DNA of 64,000 nt from Talpa occidentalis (taxonomy: Eukaryota > Chordata > Mammalia > Eulipotyphla > Talpidae): assembly GCF_014898055.3 (NCBI RefSeq), contig NW_023603184.1, positions 34,967,359-35,031,358 on the forward strand, read 5' to 3'. The position numbers were made by a program, and so were the translations under genes. The notes beneath the pieces are model-generated. The model had not been told where the DNA came from and ran no database searches. It saw only the letters and a list, made by a program, of their open reading frames with translations. Below, piece by piece: positions 1 to 11,455 of this stretch (position 1 is the stretch's first letter; each line of letters begins with the position of its first letter).

Positions 1-140
1 AGTGGTTTCACTATTGGGTTTTTTTTTGTTTTTTTTTTGTTTTTTTTGGAACTGATCTAAAGGAATTGTGTTAGTCTGCTTATTTTATTGTGATTTCTGA
101 GTTTTAATATATCACAATTTGAAGACTAATATTGGGGTGT

Positions 141-170
141 CTGTGTGTGTGTGTGTGTGCATGTGTGTGC
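141..170. repeat. (TG)n microsatellite
   Basis: A short, interrupted GT dinucleotide run. The first 60 bases of the window are also T-rich, and nothing else is evident in 1-284. Confidence 0.8.
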
Positions 171-299
171 CAACGGTAGGGCTGGGGTGAGCACAAGATA
201 AAGAACATAGCAGAAATAGGATAAGGAAAGAATTTGGGAGAACAGACCTGGGCACAGAGGGTGTCTTCCTCAGGGAAAGAGCTTTAAAATGCTCCCCCA

Positions 300-379
300 G
301 GTTGCAATTGTATGGGGAATATAAAAATAAAATTTATTTAAAATAAATAAACAAATCAAAAGTTAAAAAAATAATAAAA
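300..379 (+). mobile_element. Very short L1 3' end insertion (80 bp)
   Basis: It holds only the last bases of the young L1 3' UTR (TTGCAATTGTATGGGG, AATATAAAAATAAAATTTA) plus an A-rich tail. It is flanked by TAAAATGCTCCCCCA at 285-299 and 380-394. The same L1 3' end occurs at 38178-38215 and, inverted, near 49925-49965. Confidence 0.85.
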
Positions 380-394
380 TAAAATGCTCCCCCA

Positions 395-1707
395 CTGTTC
401 GCATTTTCAGGGCACCCAAGGACAAAGGGGGAGGCACATCCCAGTGCTGAGACAGCAGGTTAGTGTTTATTTCCCTCCACAGGGCCTTTTTACTGGAGGT
501 AGCTCTTTTCCACAGTGGTTGTTTTGGAAATTAGCAGTTTCTATCCGTGTATTGGCTGACCTGGGTGCTGTCAACAGGTAAAGTGAGATCAATCTAAGAG
601 CATACTGTGTTTTTATGGCAGGAAAGTGAACTTCCCCATTCTCTCTGACTTTGGAACTTTTTAACAATATTATATCTGACAGTTTTCCCTCACCCTTACT
701 TTCATGCAGAGCTTTGTTTTGTTGGTTACTGTCGTTCTCCATGTTCTTATTCATGGTAATGTTGCTTGTAGATCAACACCCCTGCCCCACGGTTCTGTTT
801 CCACCTTCAGATGACTACACACGCCTGCTTCCAGGGAGACTCCACTCTCACTTTCCCATTTGCTCCGGAGATCCTCCCCACGCCATCTGTGTCCTGCTCC
901 CACCCTGGGCACCTGCGTACCTGGCCTGCGAGGACCTGCCCTGCTCTCCTCTGCGCTGCGCTCCCAGAGCTCTTCCCTTGGTGCAGAGCCCCTCTCACAG
1001 GCCACACTGTGGGGTTCGCGGGCTGCCTGATGTCTCCAGGCCCCAGACTTCAGCCCTCCCGCTTTCCTAGGCCCTCCCAGTCGTGGGAGACTCTGTCTCA
1101 GTCATCATCACACCTCAGTTCCCACACAGTACCTGAAACAGATGAGCAAGAAATGTGTGATGAGTGAATAAGGAGGTGAGCCTGTCTAAGCTGGTTTCCT
1201 CGTGTGCTTGTGCGTGCGTGTCTGCGGATGAGTCACGTGAATAAATGGGACAATCGGGAATGGGCAGAGTCTTACCAGTGAGATTTCCCTTAGAGGGGGA
1301 GCACAGGTGTTTTCTACTAAGCAGGAGTTTTCATGTCAGTCGGAGATTTAAGTCTAGGATCCAACAGCTATATAACCTGAGTCTTGGGTGTGGAGTCTGG
1401 GTGACCTACATAGTTTGGGGGGATGTTTTTCCCATTCTATGCTGAGTCTTGTATCCTGGCCTGTTTTTCCTATTAGCTGTGCTAGACTCTCTAGATGATA
1501 GAGTCTGTTCCAAAGTACCCTGTATTCTCTAGCATGAGCATATTTTCTGTAGATGGAAAAATCTCAGGAAATGTTGGAAAAATTAACAAAGAGGGTAAAG
1601 CAATCTCTTGGCCTCAACATCAGACTCAAAGACAAGTTCATTTCAACACAGTTGGCACCTGTTCCTCATGTCAACCCCCAATACAGAGAACATCCTGTTT
1701 CACTTTC
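395..1707. other. Unassigned non-coding stretch
   Basis: Mixed-composition DNA, with a C-rich part at 780-1080. Short ORFs on both strands overlap each other and show no domain or codon signal. I see no gene or recognisable repeat. Confidence 0.4.
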
Positions 1708-1719
1708 CAGAAATGTTTT

Positions 1720-2056
1720 GTTTTTTTTTTTAAATTTTTTTTATAGAGGCATGTTTTATTTATTTATTTGTTTGTTTGTTTGTTTGTTTGTTTTGTTTAT
1801 ACATGCACTGGGTACAATCAGAAGTGCAAGCACAGGAGGGTGAGAGAATTCACCAGAGCCAGAGCGGGAAGCAGAGCAGGCAGAAGGACCAAAGTACACT
1901 GTTGAGGGAAGCAGTGGGCGGCAGGAGAGGTCTGCGCGCCATGTGGGACCCTCCTCTGGTGGCCGGGGAGCAGCCGGGGATCGAAACCGGGGCCACAGAG
2001 GCCGCGGGCAACTTCGCAACCCAGCACTCAACCGCTGCGCCACCGGGGAGGCCCTA
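1720..2056 (-). mobile_element. Young tRNA-derived T+ SINE, antisense
   Basis: A minus-strand SINE with a (TTTA)n/(TTTG)n tail at 1757-1800. The head ends with GGGGAGGCC on the plus strand at 2045-2053. The TSD CAGAAATGTTTT lies at 1708-1719 and 2057-2068. Confidence 0.93.
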
Positions 2057-2068
2057 CAGAAATGTTTT

Positions 2069-4983
2069 TTTAGTTAGTTTCATTTCTTTGTTTTTTTTAA
2101 CAAGAAGAATGTCTGCTCAGTGATTAATGAATTTTTTTAAGGTGTTTTTGCTAGGCCTTCTGGTTCTTCTGATAGTTTTTAATATACCTTAGTACATCAT
2201 TTAACACTACCAACATAATTCATGATTCATGAGAATGTACATTGATTTTCTGTTCTATTTGTGTCTACATAGGCCACAAATGGCAGGCTGTCTACCCCAG
2301 AGAGTGTCTGTAGTGACGAGCTGTCCAAAGGGTGCTTGTGCAAGATGGTGCTGTCCCTTTGACTAACTCTTGCTGCTGGTGGCACACTGGTAAGCAGTAG
2401 ACTGGAATCCATCCAACTCACGGTGGCAGATGGAGGTGTTGCCAGGTGTGGCTGCTGAGGTGACACTGCAACCTCTAAGGGGCAACCATTAAAAAACTAA
2501 AAAGGTTAATACATTTAATTATTTTTTTTACTATCAAAAAAGCCCCACTTTTTTCAAGCCCTCAAGCTCGGTAAATAATACTATCCTTCTTTGATTTCAC
2601 TTCTCTTCCTTAAGATGTAAGTTAGATATCTTTTGAATTTGGTAAACAGTATAATCTCATCAATTATAAGTTTATAAATGTACAGTGAGATAACTAAAAT
2701 AAGATCTTGCTTTCAAAGATCTTATAAAAAATTTTTTAAAGTCAATTTAAAGGGTTGACTTTTTAGTCACTTACTCTGAAAATAATGTTCTATAAATGTG
2801 CTGAGCAGAATAGTATCCTCCAGCAACGGTCTGAAGGCCGGGCTAGACATTAACTGAGACAATGCCAGGAGGCATTGTCAGAGGATCAGAGGTGCTGGGC
2901 AGCATTCAAAGGTGGCCAGACACTGGATGGCAGTGCCAGCCACAGATAGCACTGGTGTTAGAGCATTTAGAGAGCTGTTGGTAGAAATCAACAGCAGGCA
3001 GGCATTGTCAGAGGCAGAGCCAGAACCAGGTGCAGTGGTCAAGGCTGCAGATCAGATAGGAAGGTCTGTGGCAGTCTCAGAGGTCTCGGAAGGTTGCCGC
3101 AAAGGTCTTGAAGTTTGCAGAGGTCTTTCTAGGAGTCCTGACGAATATGATCTGAAGCCATCTGATGAACTGCTCCAGCTGGACCCCTCCAGGATCCCTG
3201 CCTTTCAAGCCTGAGTGTTCTGTTCATGGTGTTCTGTCCAGCTGTTTGATTGGTGCTGGTCAAGTTCCAATCAGGACTGGTTCATTTATAATCCTGACTA
3301 CTCTCCAAAACCTTGAATGGCACCAGTGAAAGCTTGAACCTGATTGGTCCATTTAAAATACCACTACAGTATCCATAAGTGGAACCCTGTCCTGTGTGCC
3401 CAGACTGAGCCTACAGTACAGTCAAGTACAGGAGTGAGTATAGGCTGCGGTCTTCCGAGCCTGCTAGACTGGCCCACAGGCTGTATGTGTGGAGGCCTCT
3501 CTCCTGGAGGCACAGGAACTAGCTTTAGCTGGGCACCCCTTACCTAAGCATCTGCAGGATGTGTATCACATTTGGAGCCCCAGGGGCTGGCCCACAGGGG
3601 CTCTGGTAGCAGTCCTCAAGCCTGGCTGCTGAAGAGCTGCAGTGGGTAGGTAAACACTGGCCTGCCCTGTGGCAGTAGCTGACAGGCTCCTATTTCACCT
3701 CTGCTGAAGACGCCAAAATGAGACCCCGAAGTGTTCCTTGCCTACTTCCTGTCCTTTGTTGTGTTATCCCCTTTTTCCATTCCATGAATGTGCTTATTCT
3801 TCCAGTGCCTCTTCACAAGCTACCTAACAGTCCCTCAGGAATTTACACATGGACTTTAAGTATTTGCCAACTATAGACTCAGTCTAATTATTTTCTGCAG
3901 GGTGGTGACTGGTTTTACAATAACAAGTGAAATGTACTATTCTTGTATCCCTCATATTTTTCAAATGTCTGAATCATCACTTTGGTAAGGGTATTCTGAG
4001 ATCACCACCGGTAAAATCTTCAGCCATTTGCATGCCATCTTGAGTGAGGGACTGTGTCCCCGTCACATTCTGTCAGGATGGGTCCTTACCAGCTTGGGGT
4101 GGGAGGTGAGTCAGTCATTCTCCAAATTCCATTTTATCTCCTGTTTTCCAGGACCACACCATTACCACCTATATGAATTTGAGCCTTTCAAGATATACTC
4201 TAAGATGGGATTAGACGTGTAAGTGATTTCAAGGGAGACATGCCTGTTTAAGATTAAGTGGTGGGAGGAAAAATAGCCAGGGAACTTTCCAGATCACCAT
4301 GCCAGTCTAACACCTGTGAAGGGGAGAGGGAAGAAAGGATGAGGAAAGACAAGTTTCAGACTACAACTCTCTTCTGAAAAAGTCTCAGGTCCTTAGCAAA
4401 GATGACTTGCTGGAAGAGCACGGCAGTGTTCAGGGACAGGTCAGCTCTAACAACCCTACCGTGGTCAGTTACTGACTCGGGACAACCTAGGTAGGGACGC
4501 CATGTGGGCATGATGAGCACCTTGGTGGTCCATCGGTAGAGCAGCACAAAGCTGTTTTGTGCAGCTTCTCCTGACGGAGAGCTAAGTGGTGAACATAGTG
4601 CAGCAGGAGGGTGTGCCATTGAATAGGAGCCGGCATGTAGGTTTTGGTTCATAACCAGGTGTTGTGTGAAAAGAAATACAAGTGGAATGAAGGGAGGAAG
4701 ATGAATTACTAGAGAACTTGTGAGAATGAAGCTCAGGGAAATAGGTAAGCTGATGAGTAGAAGGCCTGTGCAATAATCCAGCAGCGAACATCAAACTCAG
4801 AATGTTGTCAGTGGTGCTCTTCAAGCCTTTTCCTTACACATCCTCCAGGGCTGTTCCCTTTAGAGGAGTTCACTTCTGGAATGGCCGTGTGAGGGGCCAC
4901 ATGGACCCATCCTTCAGGGAAACAGCACACGTGAGAATATTTCAAATATCAACTAATGAAAGTTTCTAAGGTCATCAGCCATG
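2069..4983. other. Unassigned non-coding stretch
   Basis: Part of 2320-3620 looks like a decayed LTR-type repeat: it repeats phrases such as CAAGATGG(T/C)GCTGTCCC (compare 34295), and TGATTGGTCCATTTAAA occurs at 3342. A 100-codon plus-strand ORF at 2912-3214 resembles no protein I know. The rest shows nothing. Confidence 0.35.
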
Positions 4984-5000
4984 AAAGAATACTTATCCAG

Positions 5001-5299
5001 GGCCTCCCCAGTGGCGCAGCGGTTGAGAGCTGGGTTGAGGAGCTGCCCGCGGCCTCTGCGGCGCAGGTTCGATCCCTGGCTGCTCCCCGGCCACTGGAGG
5101 AGGGTCCCACATGGCGCACAGACCTCTCCTGCCGCCCGCTGCTCCCCTCAGCAGTGTACTTCGGTCCTTCTGCCTGCTCTGCTCCCTGCTCTGGCTCTGG
5201 TGAATTCTCTCACCCTCCCGTGCTTCTGATTGTACCCAGTGCTTAAATAAATGAATGAATAAATGAATAAATAAATAAATAAATCTTTAAAAAAAAAAA
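5001..5299 (+). mobile_element. Young tRNA-derived T+ SINE
   Basis: A full-length copy. The A box (TGGCGCAGCGG) is at about 5012, the B box (GGTTCGATCCC) at about 5067, and the tail is (AATA)n then TCTTT(A)n. The TSD AAAGAATACTTATCCAG lies at 4984-5000 and 5300-5316. Confidence 0.96.
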
Positions 5300-5429
5300 A
5301 AAGAATACTTATCCAGGAAAATCTATTTAAACTCTATCGCTCAAATCTACCTTTATGCTTGCTTGTTATGCTTATGCTTAACTTAGGAGGTAGGGTTAAT
5401 AAAAGCCAAATGAATTGTCAGGTCACTCA

Positions 5430-5700
5430 TTATTTTTTCTTTTCTTTTCTTACACAATTGTTCATTTTTGTACAGTATTCGGATTCTCCCCTCATGTGTA
5501 GTCCCCATAGTTCTCCCACCACCACACCCCCCGTGACCACCCCCGTAGTCCCCGGGGCTCTATCTCCCCCTGTTTTGACACCCTCACTCCTCCTTCCCTT
5601 GTGTATGCCTGAGATACATGGCCAGCTTGCTAGTGCTGTTTTTTCCTCTGTCGCCCATTATTATTTACCATCTCACTTTAATATAGTCTTAACTTTAGAT
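5430..5700 (-). mobile_element. Old L1 3' UTR fragment, antisense
   Basis: The plus strand reads a run of CCACCAC/CCCTG blocks and CACCCTCACTCCTCCTTCCCTTG. This resembles the reverse complement of the G-rich L1 3' UTRs at 38110-38200 and 38950-39120. Confidence 0.5.
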
Positions 5701-6047
5701 AATGATGTTTTCCTGATGATTGATGTGGCTATATACATGCTGACGGAAGTTCTGTGCATGTATCTGTTCACTCCAAAAGCATCACGGCCCCTATATCAGT
5801 AACTAGTGAATTACTTAAGAGACACTTGCATCATATTTAAATGAAAAATTTTAATGATTGTAGAATTTCATATACATTATTATAATTTTTAAAAATGCCA
5901 AATGTCATTGCCTCTATATAAACTGCCAAAATTAATAGAGTTCTATTAATTAAATACCTGCATCTCTATAGAGAAACTCTGTACTGTGGGAATAGACCTC
6001 CTAAGAAAAATAACACGCAAAACTTTTATTTTATTTAAACGTTTTTA

Positions 6048-6347
6048 TTTTTTTTTAAAGAGGCATGTTTTTTTTTTAATTTATTTATTTGTTTGTTTGT
6101 ACATGCAGTGGGTTCAGTCAGAAGCGCGGGAGGGTGAGAGCATTCACCAGAGCCAGAGCAGGGAGCAGAACAGGCAGAAGGACTGAAGTACACTGCTGAG
6201 GGGAGCAGCGGGCGGCAGGAGAGGTCTGCGCGCCATGTGGAACCCTCCTCTGGTGGCCGGGGAGCAGCCGGGGATCGAACCGGGGCCACAGAGGCCGCGG
6301 GCAACTTCGCAACCCAGCGCTCAACCGCTGCGCCACTGGGGAGGCCC
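6048..6347 (-). mobile_element. Young tRNA-derived T+ SINE, antisense
   Basis: The tail lies at 6050-6100 and the head ends at about 6346. The TSD TATTTAAACGTTTTTA (6032-6047) matches TATTTAAACATTTTTA (6348-6363) with one difference. Confidence 0.94.
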
Positions 6348-6363
6348 TATTTAAACATTTTTA

Positions 6364-8139
6364 AAGCATATTCACAAGCCCAATCACGACTAAAGAACTG
6401 AAAGATTGTACTGCATTATATTCATTTGCATTTCTACTTTAAAAATAATGGAAAACAACCAGATTTTAAAATAAGAATGAAATGATTTCATGTAAGTAAA
6501 CTACAAAACCAACATAAGGAACAAGATTCTGCAGGATTGAGATGAATAAAGAAAAGAATGTTTGTGTGAAGTGTTATTTTGAAGACTCACCTAATACTTC
6601 CTTAAGAAATATTGATAGTCCTTAAGTAATTCCTGGGCCCTGTGGGAATCAGTGTTACAGAAATTTGCCAGGCCCCTACACAATGCTAGAAATAAATCTG
6701 TCCAACTGAGATAAATGAAATATGTTTCACACACACAAAACAACAACAAAACTAACTCATAAAACAGTGTAAGAGTCTATGGCATGAGCCATGACCTACT
6801 GCTTTCCTCTACTCTGAGCAGGTATAGTAAGTTCTGGCTCCTTCTTCCTCGGTTCCTGTGAAGGGATATGGTATCTTACTGGGAGGGTCAGGCAGCTGGT
6901 GGTTCTCATCCCCTCCAATTCCAAGTTGCACGAAGCTACTGTTGTGGGTTAGGGTTCCTATTGTGCCAGCATGCACAGGACAGGTTACTATTCAGCAGAC
7001 AGATTAAGGAGACTCCTGGAGCCCTGGGTGTATTTTTCAGGCTCTAATGCTCTCTCAGGGAACCAGGAACGCAGGCACATCAGGCAGGGAGGCCCTTGGT
7101 GTGCAAGGAGGCAGGCATAGGCCGTGCAGTGGGAACTGGGAGGCCGGCAGGCAACCGAACCTTCCAGAACCCCCACAAATCTTTATGCTCTCTTTCTCTC
7201 TTTGGCCTCTGGCTTTCTCTCTCATATCCTCGTGTGGGCTCATACTCTGGTAGCGACTTGTCCCTGAGTGATGCCACCTTATATCCCTGACCACTAGGCT
7301 CAGGTGTGTACACTTGCACATGCACGTGCACACCCACATACCAGGTGTCCACAATCAGGCCCTCATGCCTGGTAACCACACTCCTGCATCAAGACAATCA
7401 AGGACACAGGTGATAGCCATAGAAGCTAGTGGTGAAAAAAACCTGATTTATTATATTTACCCTACAGTTCCCTTCTTCCACCAAGTTCTACCCTTAGGTG
7501 TAGAGGTTCTACCACAGGATTGGCAGTTGCAAATGCTGGGGTCTCAATGGACCTTGTCTCAGATCACTTGGAGGCCAGAGAAGCTTGATACCTAGCAAGA
7601 ATGGCCAATTAAGAAGATTAGTCTCACTCAGTACTTGTATATCAGTGTAGGGTAAGGTAAAAAGTATCAGGCTTTTCTGCCCTCCCACCATTAGGATTGA
7701 TGATAGATCCCTGGGGTCCTGAATGCATGCCTGATGGCCAGCACCTGGAGTAGGGTGTGGGTATGAGTTAGTGGGTACACCTGGGCTGAGAAACTGAGCT
7801 TATAAGGGCGGCGTCATGGGGATGCCAGAAGAACGAGAGAGAAGCAGAGAGAACCATGAGGAGAGCAGAGAAGCAGAGACCATTGGAGAATGCCGGAGAG
7901 CCCAGGTAGAGTGAAGACATGTTGGACACTGGGAGGCCTGCCAATCCCCTGGCCCCCCAGCACCCCTGCCTGCCGTGTACCTGGTAAATCCCAACAAAAG
8001 CCTGCAAAAGCCACTGAGGGCTCCAGGACTCTCTCCTCCTTCACTCCGTCTGCTCGGGTCATAGGGATCCTGCTCCGTGTCCTTTCTCCTTTACAATCAG
8101 CAAATCAGGATATATCCCAGGTTAAAAGGCAGTTCATCA
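6364..8139. other. Unassigned non-coding stretch
   Basis: No gene is evident. The part at 7770-8110 is GC-richer, with a TATA-like TTATAAGGG at 7799 and many overlapping short ORFs. It might be LTR-derived, but I cannot define ends. Confidence 0.3.
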
Positions 8140-8401
8140 GGGCCTCCCTGGTGATGCAGCGGGTGCTGTGGAACTGTCCTCAGCCTCTGCAGTGCCAGTT
8201 TGATTCTGGCCGGCCAGGGAGATTCCCACATGGCACTGCAGACCTTTCCTGTCGTGTCCGCTGCTCCCCTCAGCAGTGCATTTCGGTCCTTCTGCCTGTT
8301 CTGTTCCCTGCTTGGTCTCTGGTGAGTCCTCTCACACTCCTGCGCTTCTGGCTTGTACCCCAGTGCTTGTATAAATAAATAAATAAATCTTTTAAAAAAA
8401 G
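8140..8401 (+). mobile_element. Older diverged copy of the tRNA-derived SINE
   Basis: Same layout as the young copies but diverged in the A and B boxes (CAGTTTGATTCTGG in place of the B box), and the middle matches the shorter older subfamily (CTGTCGTGTCCGCTGCTCC). It ends in (AAAT)n TCTTTTAAAAAAA. No clear TSD is visible. Confidence 0.85.
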
Positions 8402-9649
8402 GGAAAGTAGAATTTCAGATTGAGCAAGATTGAATTCTAAAAAATAAAAAGAAATATATTTTACAGTAGTATTTGAATTTTTTTTTTTTTTGGTGGAACA
8501 CATCTTTGTGGATTTTTTTCACCATGAATTTTTATTTTAGTTGCCAGGCTGTATGCAGCCTGGCTTCTGTACTTCCTATTATATAGAATCAATTGCATGG
8601 AGAACATTAGACAAGGCTTAGCATTTAAAAAAACACATGAGTTTGGCAACTAATATTTATTTTAAACATAAGTGGTGCCAATTGCCTTTCCTCTGTTAGT
8701 TTTTACAAGCCCGTGTTGAGGGTTTTCCTTTCTATTTCTCTGCCATCTAATTTTACATCAGTTCATGATGTTTTTTTATTTGCCTACACATAATGTTTGA
8801 ATTTTAAAATATTTTGTTTTTAATCAATTAACTTTTCAAAATGAGGTAACATTGGGATCCTCTCATTACATATCACCACCTCATTTGCTCTTTTAAATGT
8901 GCTGGGAGATATTAGCATCGTGGTAGCTAAGATTTTCCTGTTTTTGGTTCCGGTGTCTTTAAACAAATAATTAGAATTTTATTCACAAACACAAGTGTCC
9001 TCGTGGGAGATGTGGGTGTAGCACTAAATGCCAAAAGAACTGGGAGGAGTCATGCCCCCCTGTAGATCCCGTAATAAGCAGGAGACCTTGATACAGGCTA
9101 TAGAAACAGAGGAATCAGTGAACCTGCGCCAACCTTTCATTGTGGTTGGGAAAATGTGGGCAGTGGTGAGCTGGGCAGAGAACTACACATGAGAGAGAAG
9201 TTATAGACGTCTAGTCTCTCTAAGCAGGTATGCCAGCAGGAGTTTGGTGACTGCATGAGACTGAACTGTTCAGTGCATGACATCTCCTGTGGGTCTAAGG
9301 AGAGTGCTGACTGAGTGTATAAACACTCCAGTTGTGTGGGACATAGCTTTGGGGACCCATGTCCCCCTAGCAGGACCCAGAATTCTGAGGGAGGATGTCT
9401 GTGATTAGGAGGATGAAAAGGGTTGTGACAGAGGAGATGAGACTATCAAAGGTCACTAGGAAAGGGAACAGCTAAGCAAATCTTTCCAGCTCCCTGCTAA
9501 GGGTCTGAGGCCTGGTGCAGTTAATAATCCAATGCAATTGTAAGTAACAAGTTTGCTTAATAAATCTTTTCTTGGAGAGCTTTCTATCTAAGTTTTAGTT
9601 TATCTAAACAAAGATATAGCTCATATAATGGTTAATGTATATGTAACTA

Positions 9650-10473
9650 AAGGAAGCAAATTTTGAGCCTAAATTTTTAAAGGGGGAGTAAAATGGTGGG
9701 GTTTTTGTATGTGGTAAAGTAACTTGCTGTAAACTTAAAATGAACAGTTTCATCAATTAGATGCTTTATGTAATCCTCATGGTAACCACAAAATAGAAAC
9801 CTAGATTAGATTTACAAAATATAATTAAGAATGGAAAACAACCTATGATCTTGGAAAATCACCAATTTAGAAAAGGTGGGAGAAACAGGGGGAAAAAAAT
9901 GGAAATACAAACCACCAGAAAGTAATTAATAAAGATGACATTTGTAAGTCCTTATCAATAATTACTCAAACTGTAAATGGATTGAATTCAACAACCAAAA
10001 CGCACTTAGTGGCTAAATGGATTAAAAAAACAAGACCAGCTATATGATGTGTGCAAGAGACTCATTAGAGCTTTAAGGAAACACAGAGTTTCAAAGTTTA
10101 GGGATGAGAAAAGTTTCCATGCAAGGGCAAAACAGAACAAAGTAAGAGTAACTATACTCGTATCAGACAGAATAGACCTTGAGCCAAAAATGGTAAGAAG
10201 AGACAAAGAAAGTTAATATATAATGGTATGGGGATCAATTAATCAGAAGTTAAAACATTTACAAATATACATATACCCAGTATTGGAATCCCTAAATATA
10301 TTAAGTGAGTACTAACCAATTAAGGGAAAAATAGATAATAATATAATATAGTGGAACTTCAATACACCATTTTGAACAGTGGATAGATCATCCACATAAA
10401 ATCAATGAGGAAATGTTGTTTTTTCAACCAAATATTAGACCAAATGACCAAACAGACATAGACAGAGCATACT
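9650..10473 (+). mobile_element. Ancient L1 (L1M-like) ORF2 5' region, degenerate
   Basis: The sequence follows the L1M pattern just before and into the endonuclease part of ORF2: ATGTAATCCTCATGGTAACCACAAA, then TAGTGGCTAAATGGATTAAAAAA, AGAGACTCATTAGAGCTTTAAGGA and TTGAGCCAAAAATGGTAAGAAGAGACAAA. No ORF survives. It is part of duplication copy 1. Confidence 0.7.
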
Positions 10474-10487
10474 ATGCAATAATAGCA

Positions 10488-10826
10488 TCAAAAAGTTGAG
10501 ATATATTTACACAATGGACTATTACTGTCCAAAAAGGACAAACTCCTGCCATCTGCGACAACAGAGATGCAGCTGGAAAGGGTTATGTTAGCCGAAATAA
10601 GTCAGAAGGAAAAAGATAATATTGGATGCTCTCGGTTATATGAGGAATATAGAGAAACTGAACAAAAGGTCAAGAAAAATGAGCAAGTTGACCATTGATA
10701 TAAGGCATACAGCATAGGAGGGAGAGAGAGAAGCCACAGTAGGGCGGCACCGCATGGGAACGTGGTGACGTTTCACGGGTGATGTATTGGTGGGATAACA
10801 ATGAGGACAAAAAAGATGTAAAAATT
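10488..10826 (+). mobile_element. Old L1 3' fragment inserted into duplication copy 1
   Basis: The fragment carries the L1 ORF2 end/3' UTR pattern (ATGCAGCTGGAAAGG..GAAATAAGTCAGAAGGA). It is flanked by ATGCAATAATAGCA (10474-10487) and ATGCAATGATAGAA (10827-10840). The paralogous position at 25931-25944 has one copy of this target site and no insert, which gives both boundaries. Confidence 0.75.
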
Positions 10827-11046
10827 ATGCAATGATAGAATACATTGTTTTCAAATTCACAGAACATTCTCCAGAGTAGATCATATGAAAGAAACATAAG
10901 TCTCAACAATTTAAGAAGATAGAATATCCCCAGAAGTTTTTCCTATCACGGTGGTATGAAACTGGAAATGAAGAAATCCATACAAATACTTGGAAAGTAT
11001 ACAACATTATCCTGACAAACCAGTGCATAAAGAAAAATCAAAGAGT

Positions 11047-11327
11047 TCGGCCTCCCCGGTGGCACAGTGGTTGAGCGCTGGGTTGCGAAGCTCCCCGCAG
11101 CCTCTGCGGTGCCGGTTCGATCCCCGGCTGCTCCCCAGGCCACCGGAGGAGGGTCCCACATGGCACGCAGACCTCTCCTGCTGTCCGCTGCTCCCCTCAG
11201 CAGTGTACTTCGGTCCTTCTGGCTGCTCTGCTCCCCGCTCTGGCTCTGGTGAATTCTCTCACCCTCCTGCGCTTCTGACTGTACCCAGTGCTTGTATAAA
11301 CAAACAAACAAATAAATAAATAAATAA
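11047..11327 (+). mobile_element. Young tRNA-derived T+ SINE in duplication copy 1
   Basis: The TSD AAAGAAAAATCAAAGAGT is perfect at 11029-11046 and 11328-11345. The paralogous empty site is visible at 26155-26171, so this insertion is younger than the duplication. Confidence 0.97.
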
Positions 11328-11455
11328 AAAGAAAAATCAAAGAGTAATAAAAAGTATGTTGAAACAGATGGAAGTACCAAATATCAAAACATATGAGATG
11401 CTTGAAAAAAACTTCTAGTTGATGTTTGTGGTGATAAATGCCCTGGCAAGATGAT

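Larger units (their letters stand above)
8450..11455. repeat. Segmental duplication, copy 1 (downstream of GVIN1)
   Basis: This block aligns in the same orientation with 21484-26275. Shared landmarks are GTGGGAGATGTGGGTGTAGC (9005 and 22288), GAGGAGTCATGCCCCCCTGT (9044 and 22334), TTGGTGACT..CATGAGACTG (9245 and 22532), AATTTAGAAAAGGT (9868 and 25351), and CAACAATTTAAGAAGATAGA (10904 and 26013). Copy 1 has its own insertions: an L1 piece at 10488-10826 and a SINE at 11047-11327. By eye the copies differ at roughly one base in five, so the event is old. Confidence 0.8.

Noticed and set aside
2912..3214. 100-codon ORF as a small gene
   Set aside because: It overlaps repeat-like DNA shared in phrases with 34.3 kb, and no protein match is recognised.
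5359..5802. 147-codon plus-strand ORF
   Set aside because: It spans antisense L1 3' UTR-like DNA rich in Pro/Thr codons. No domain and no initiation context.
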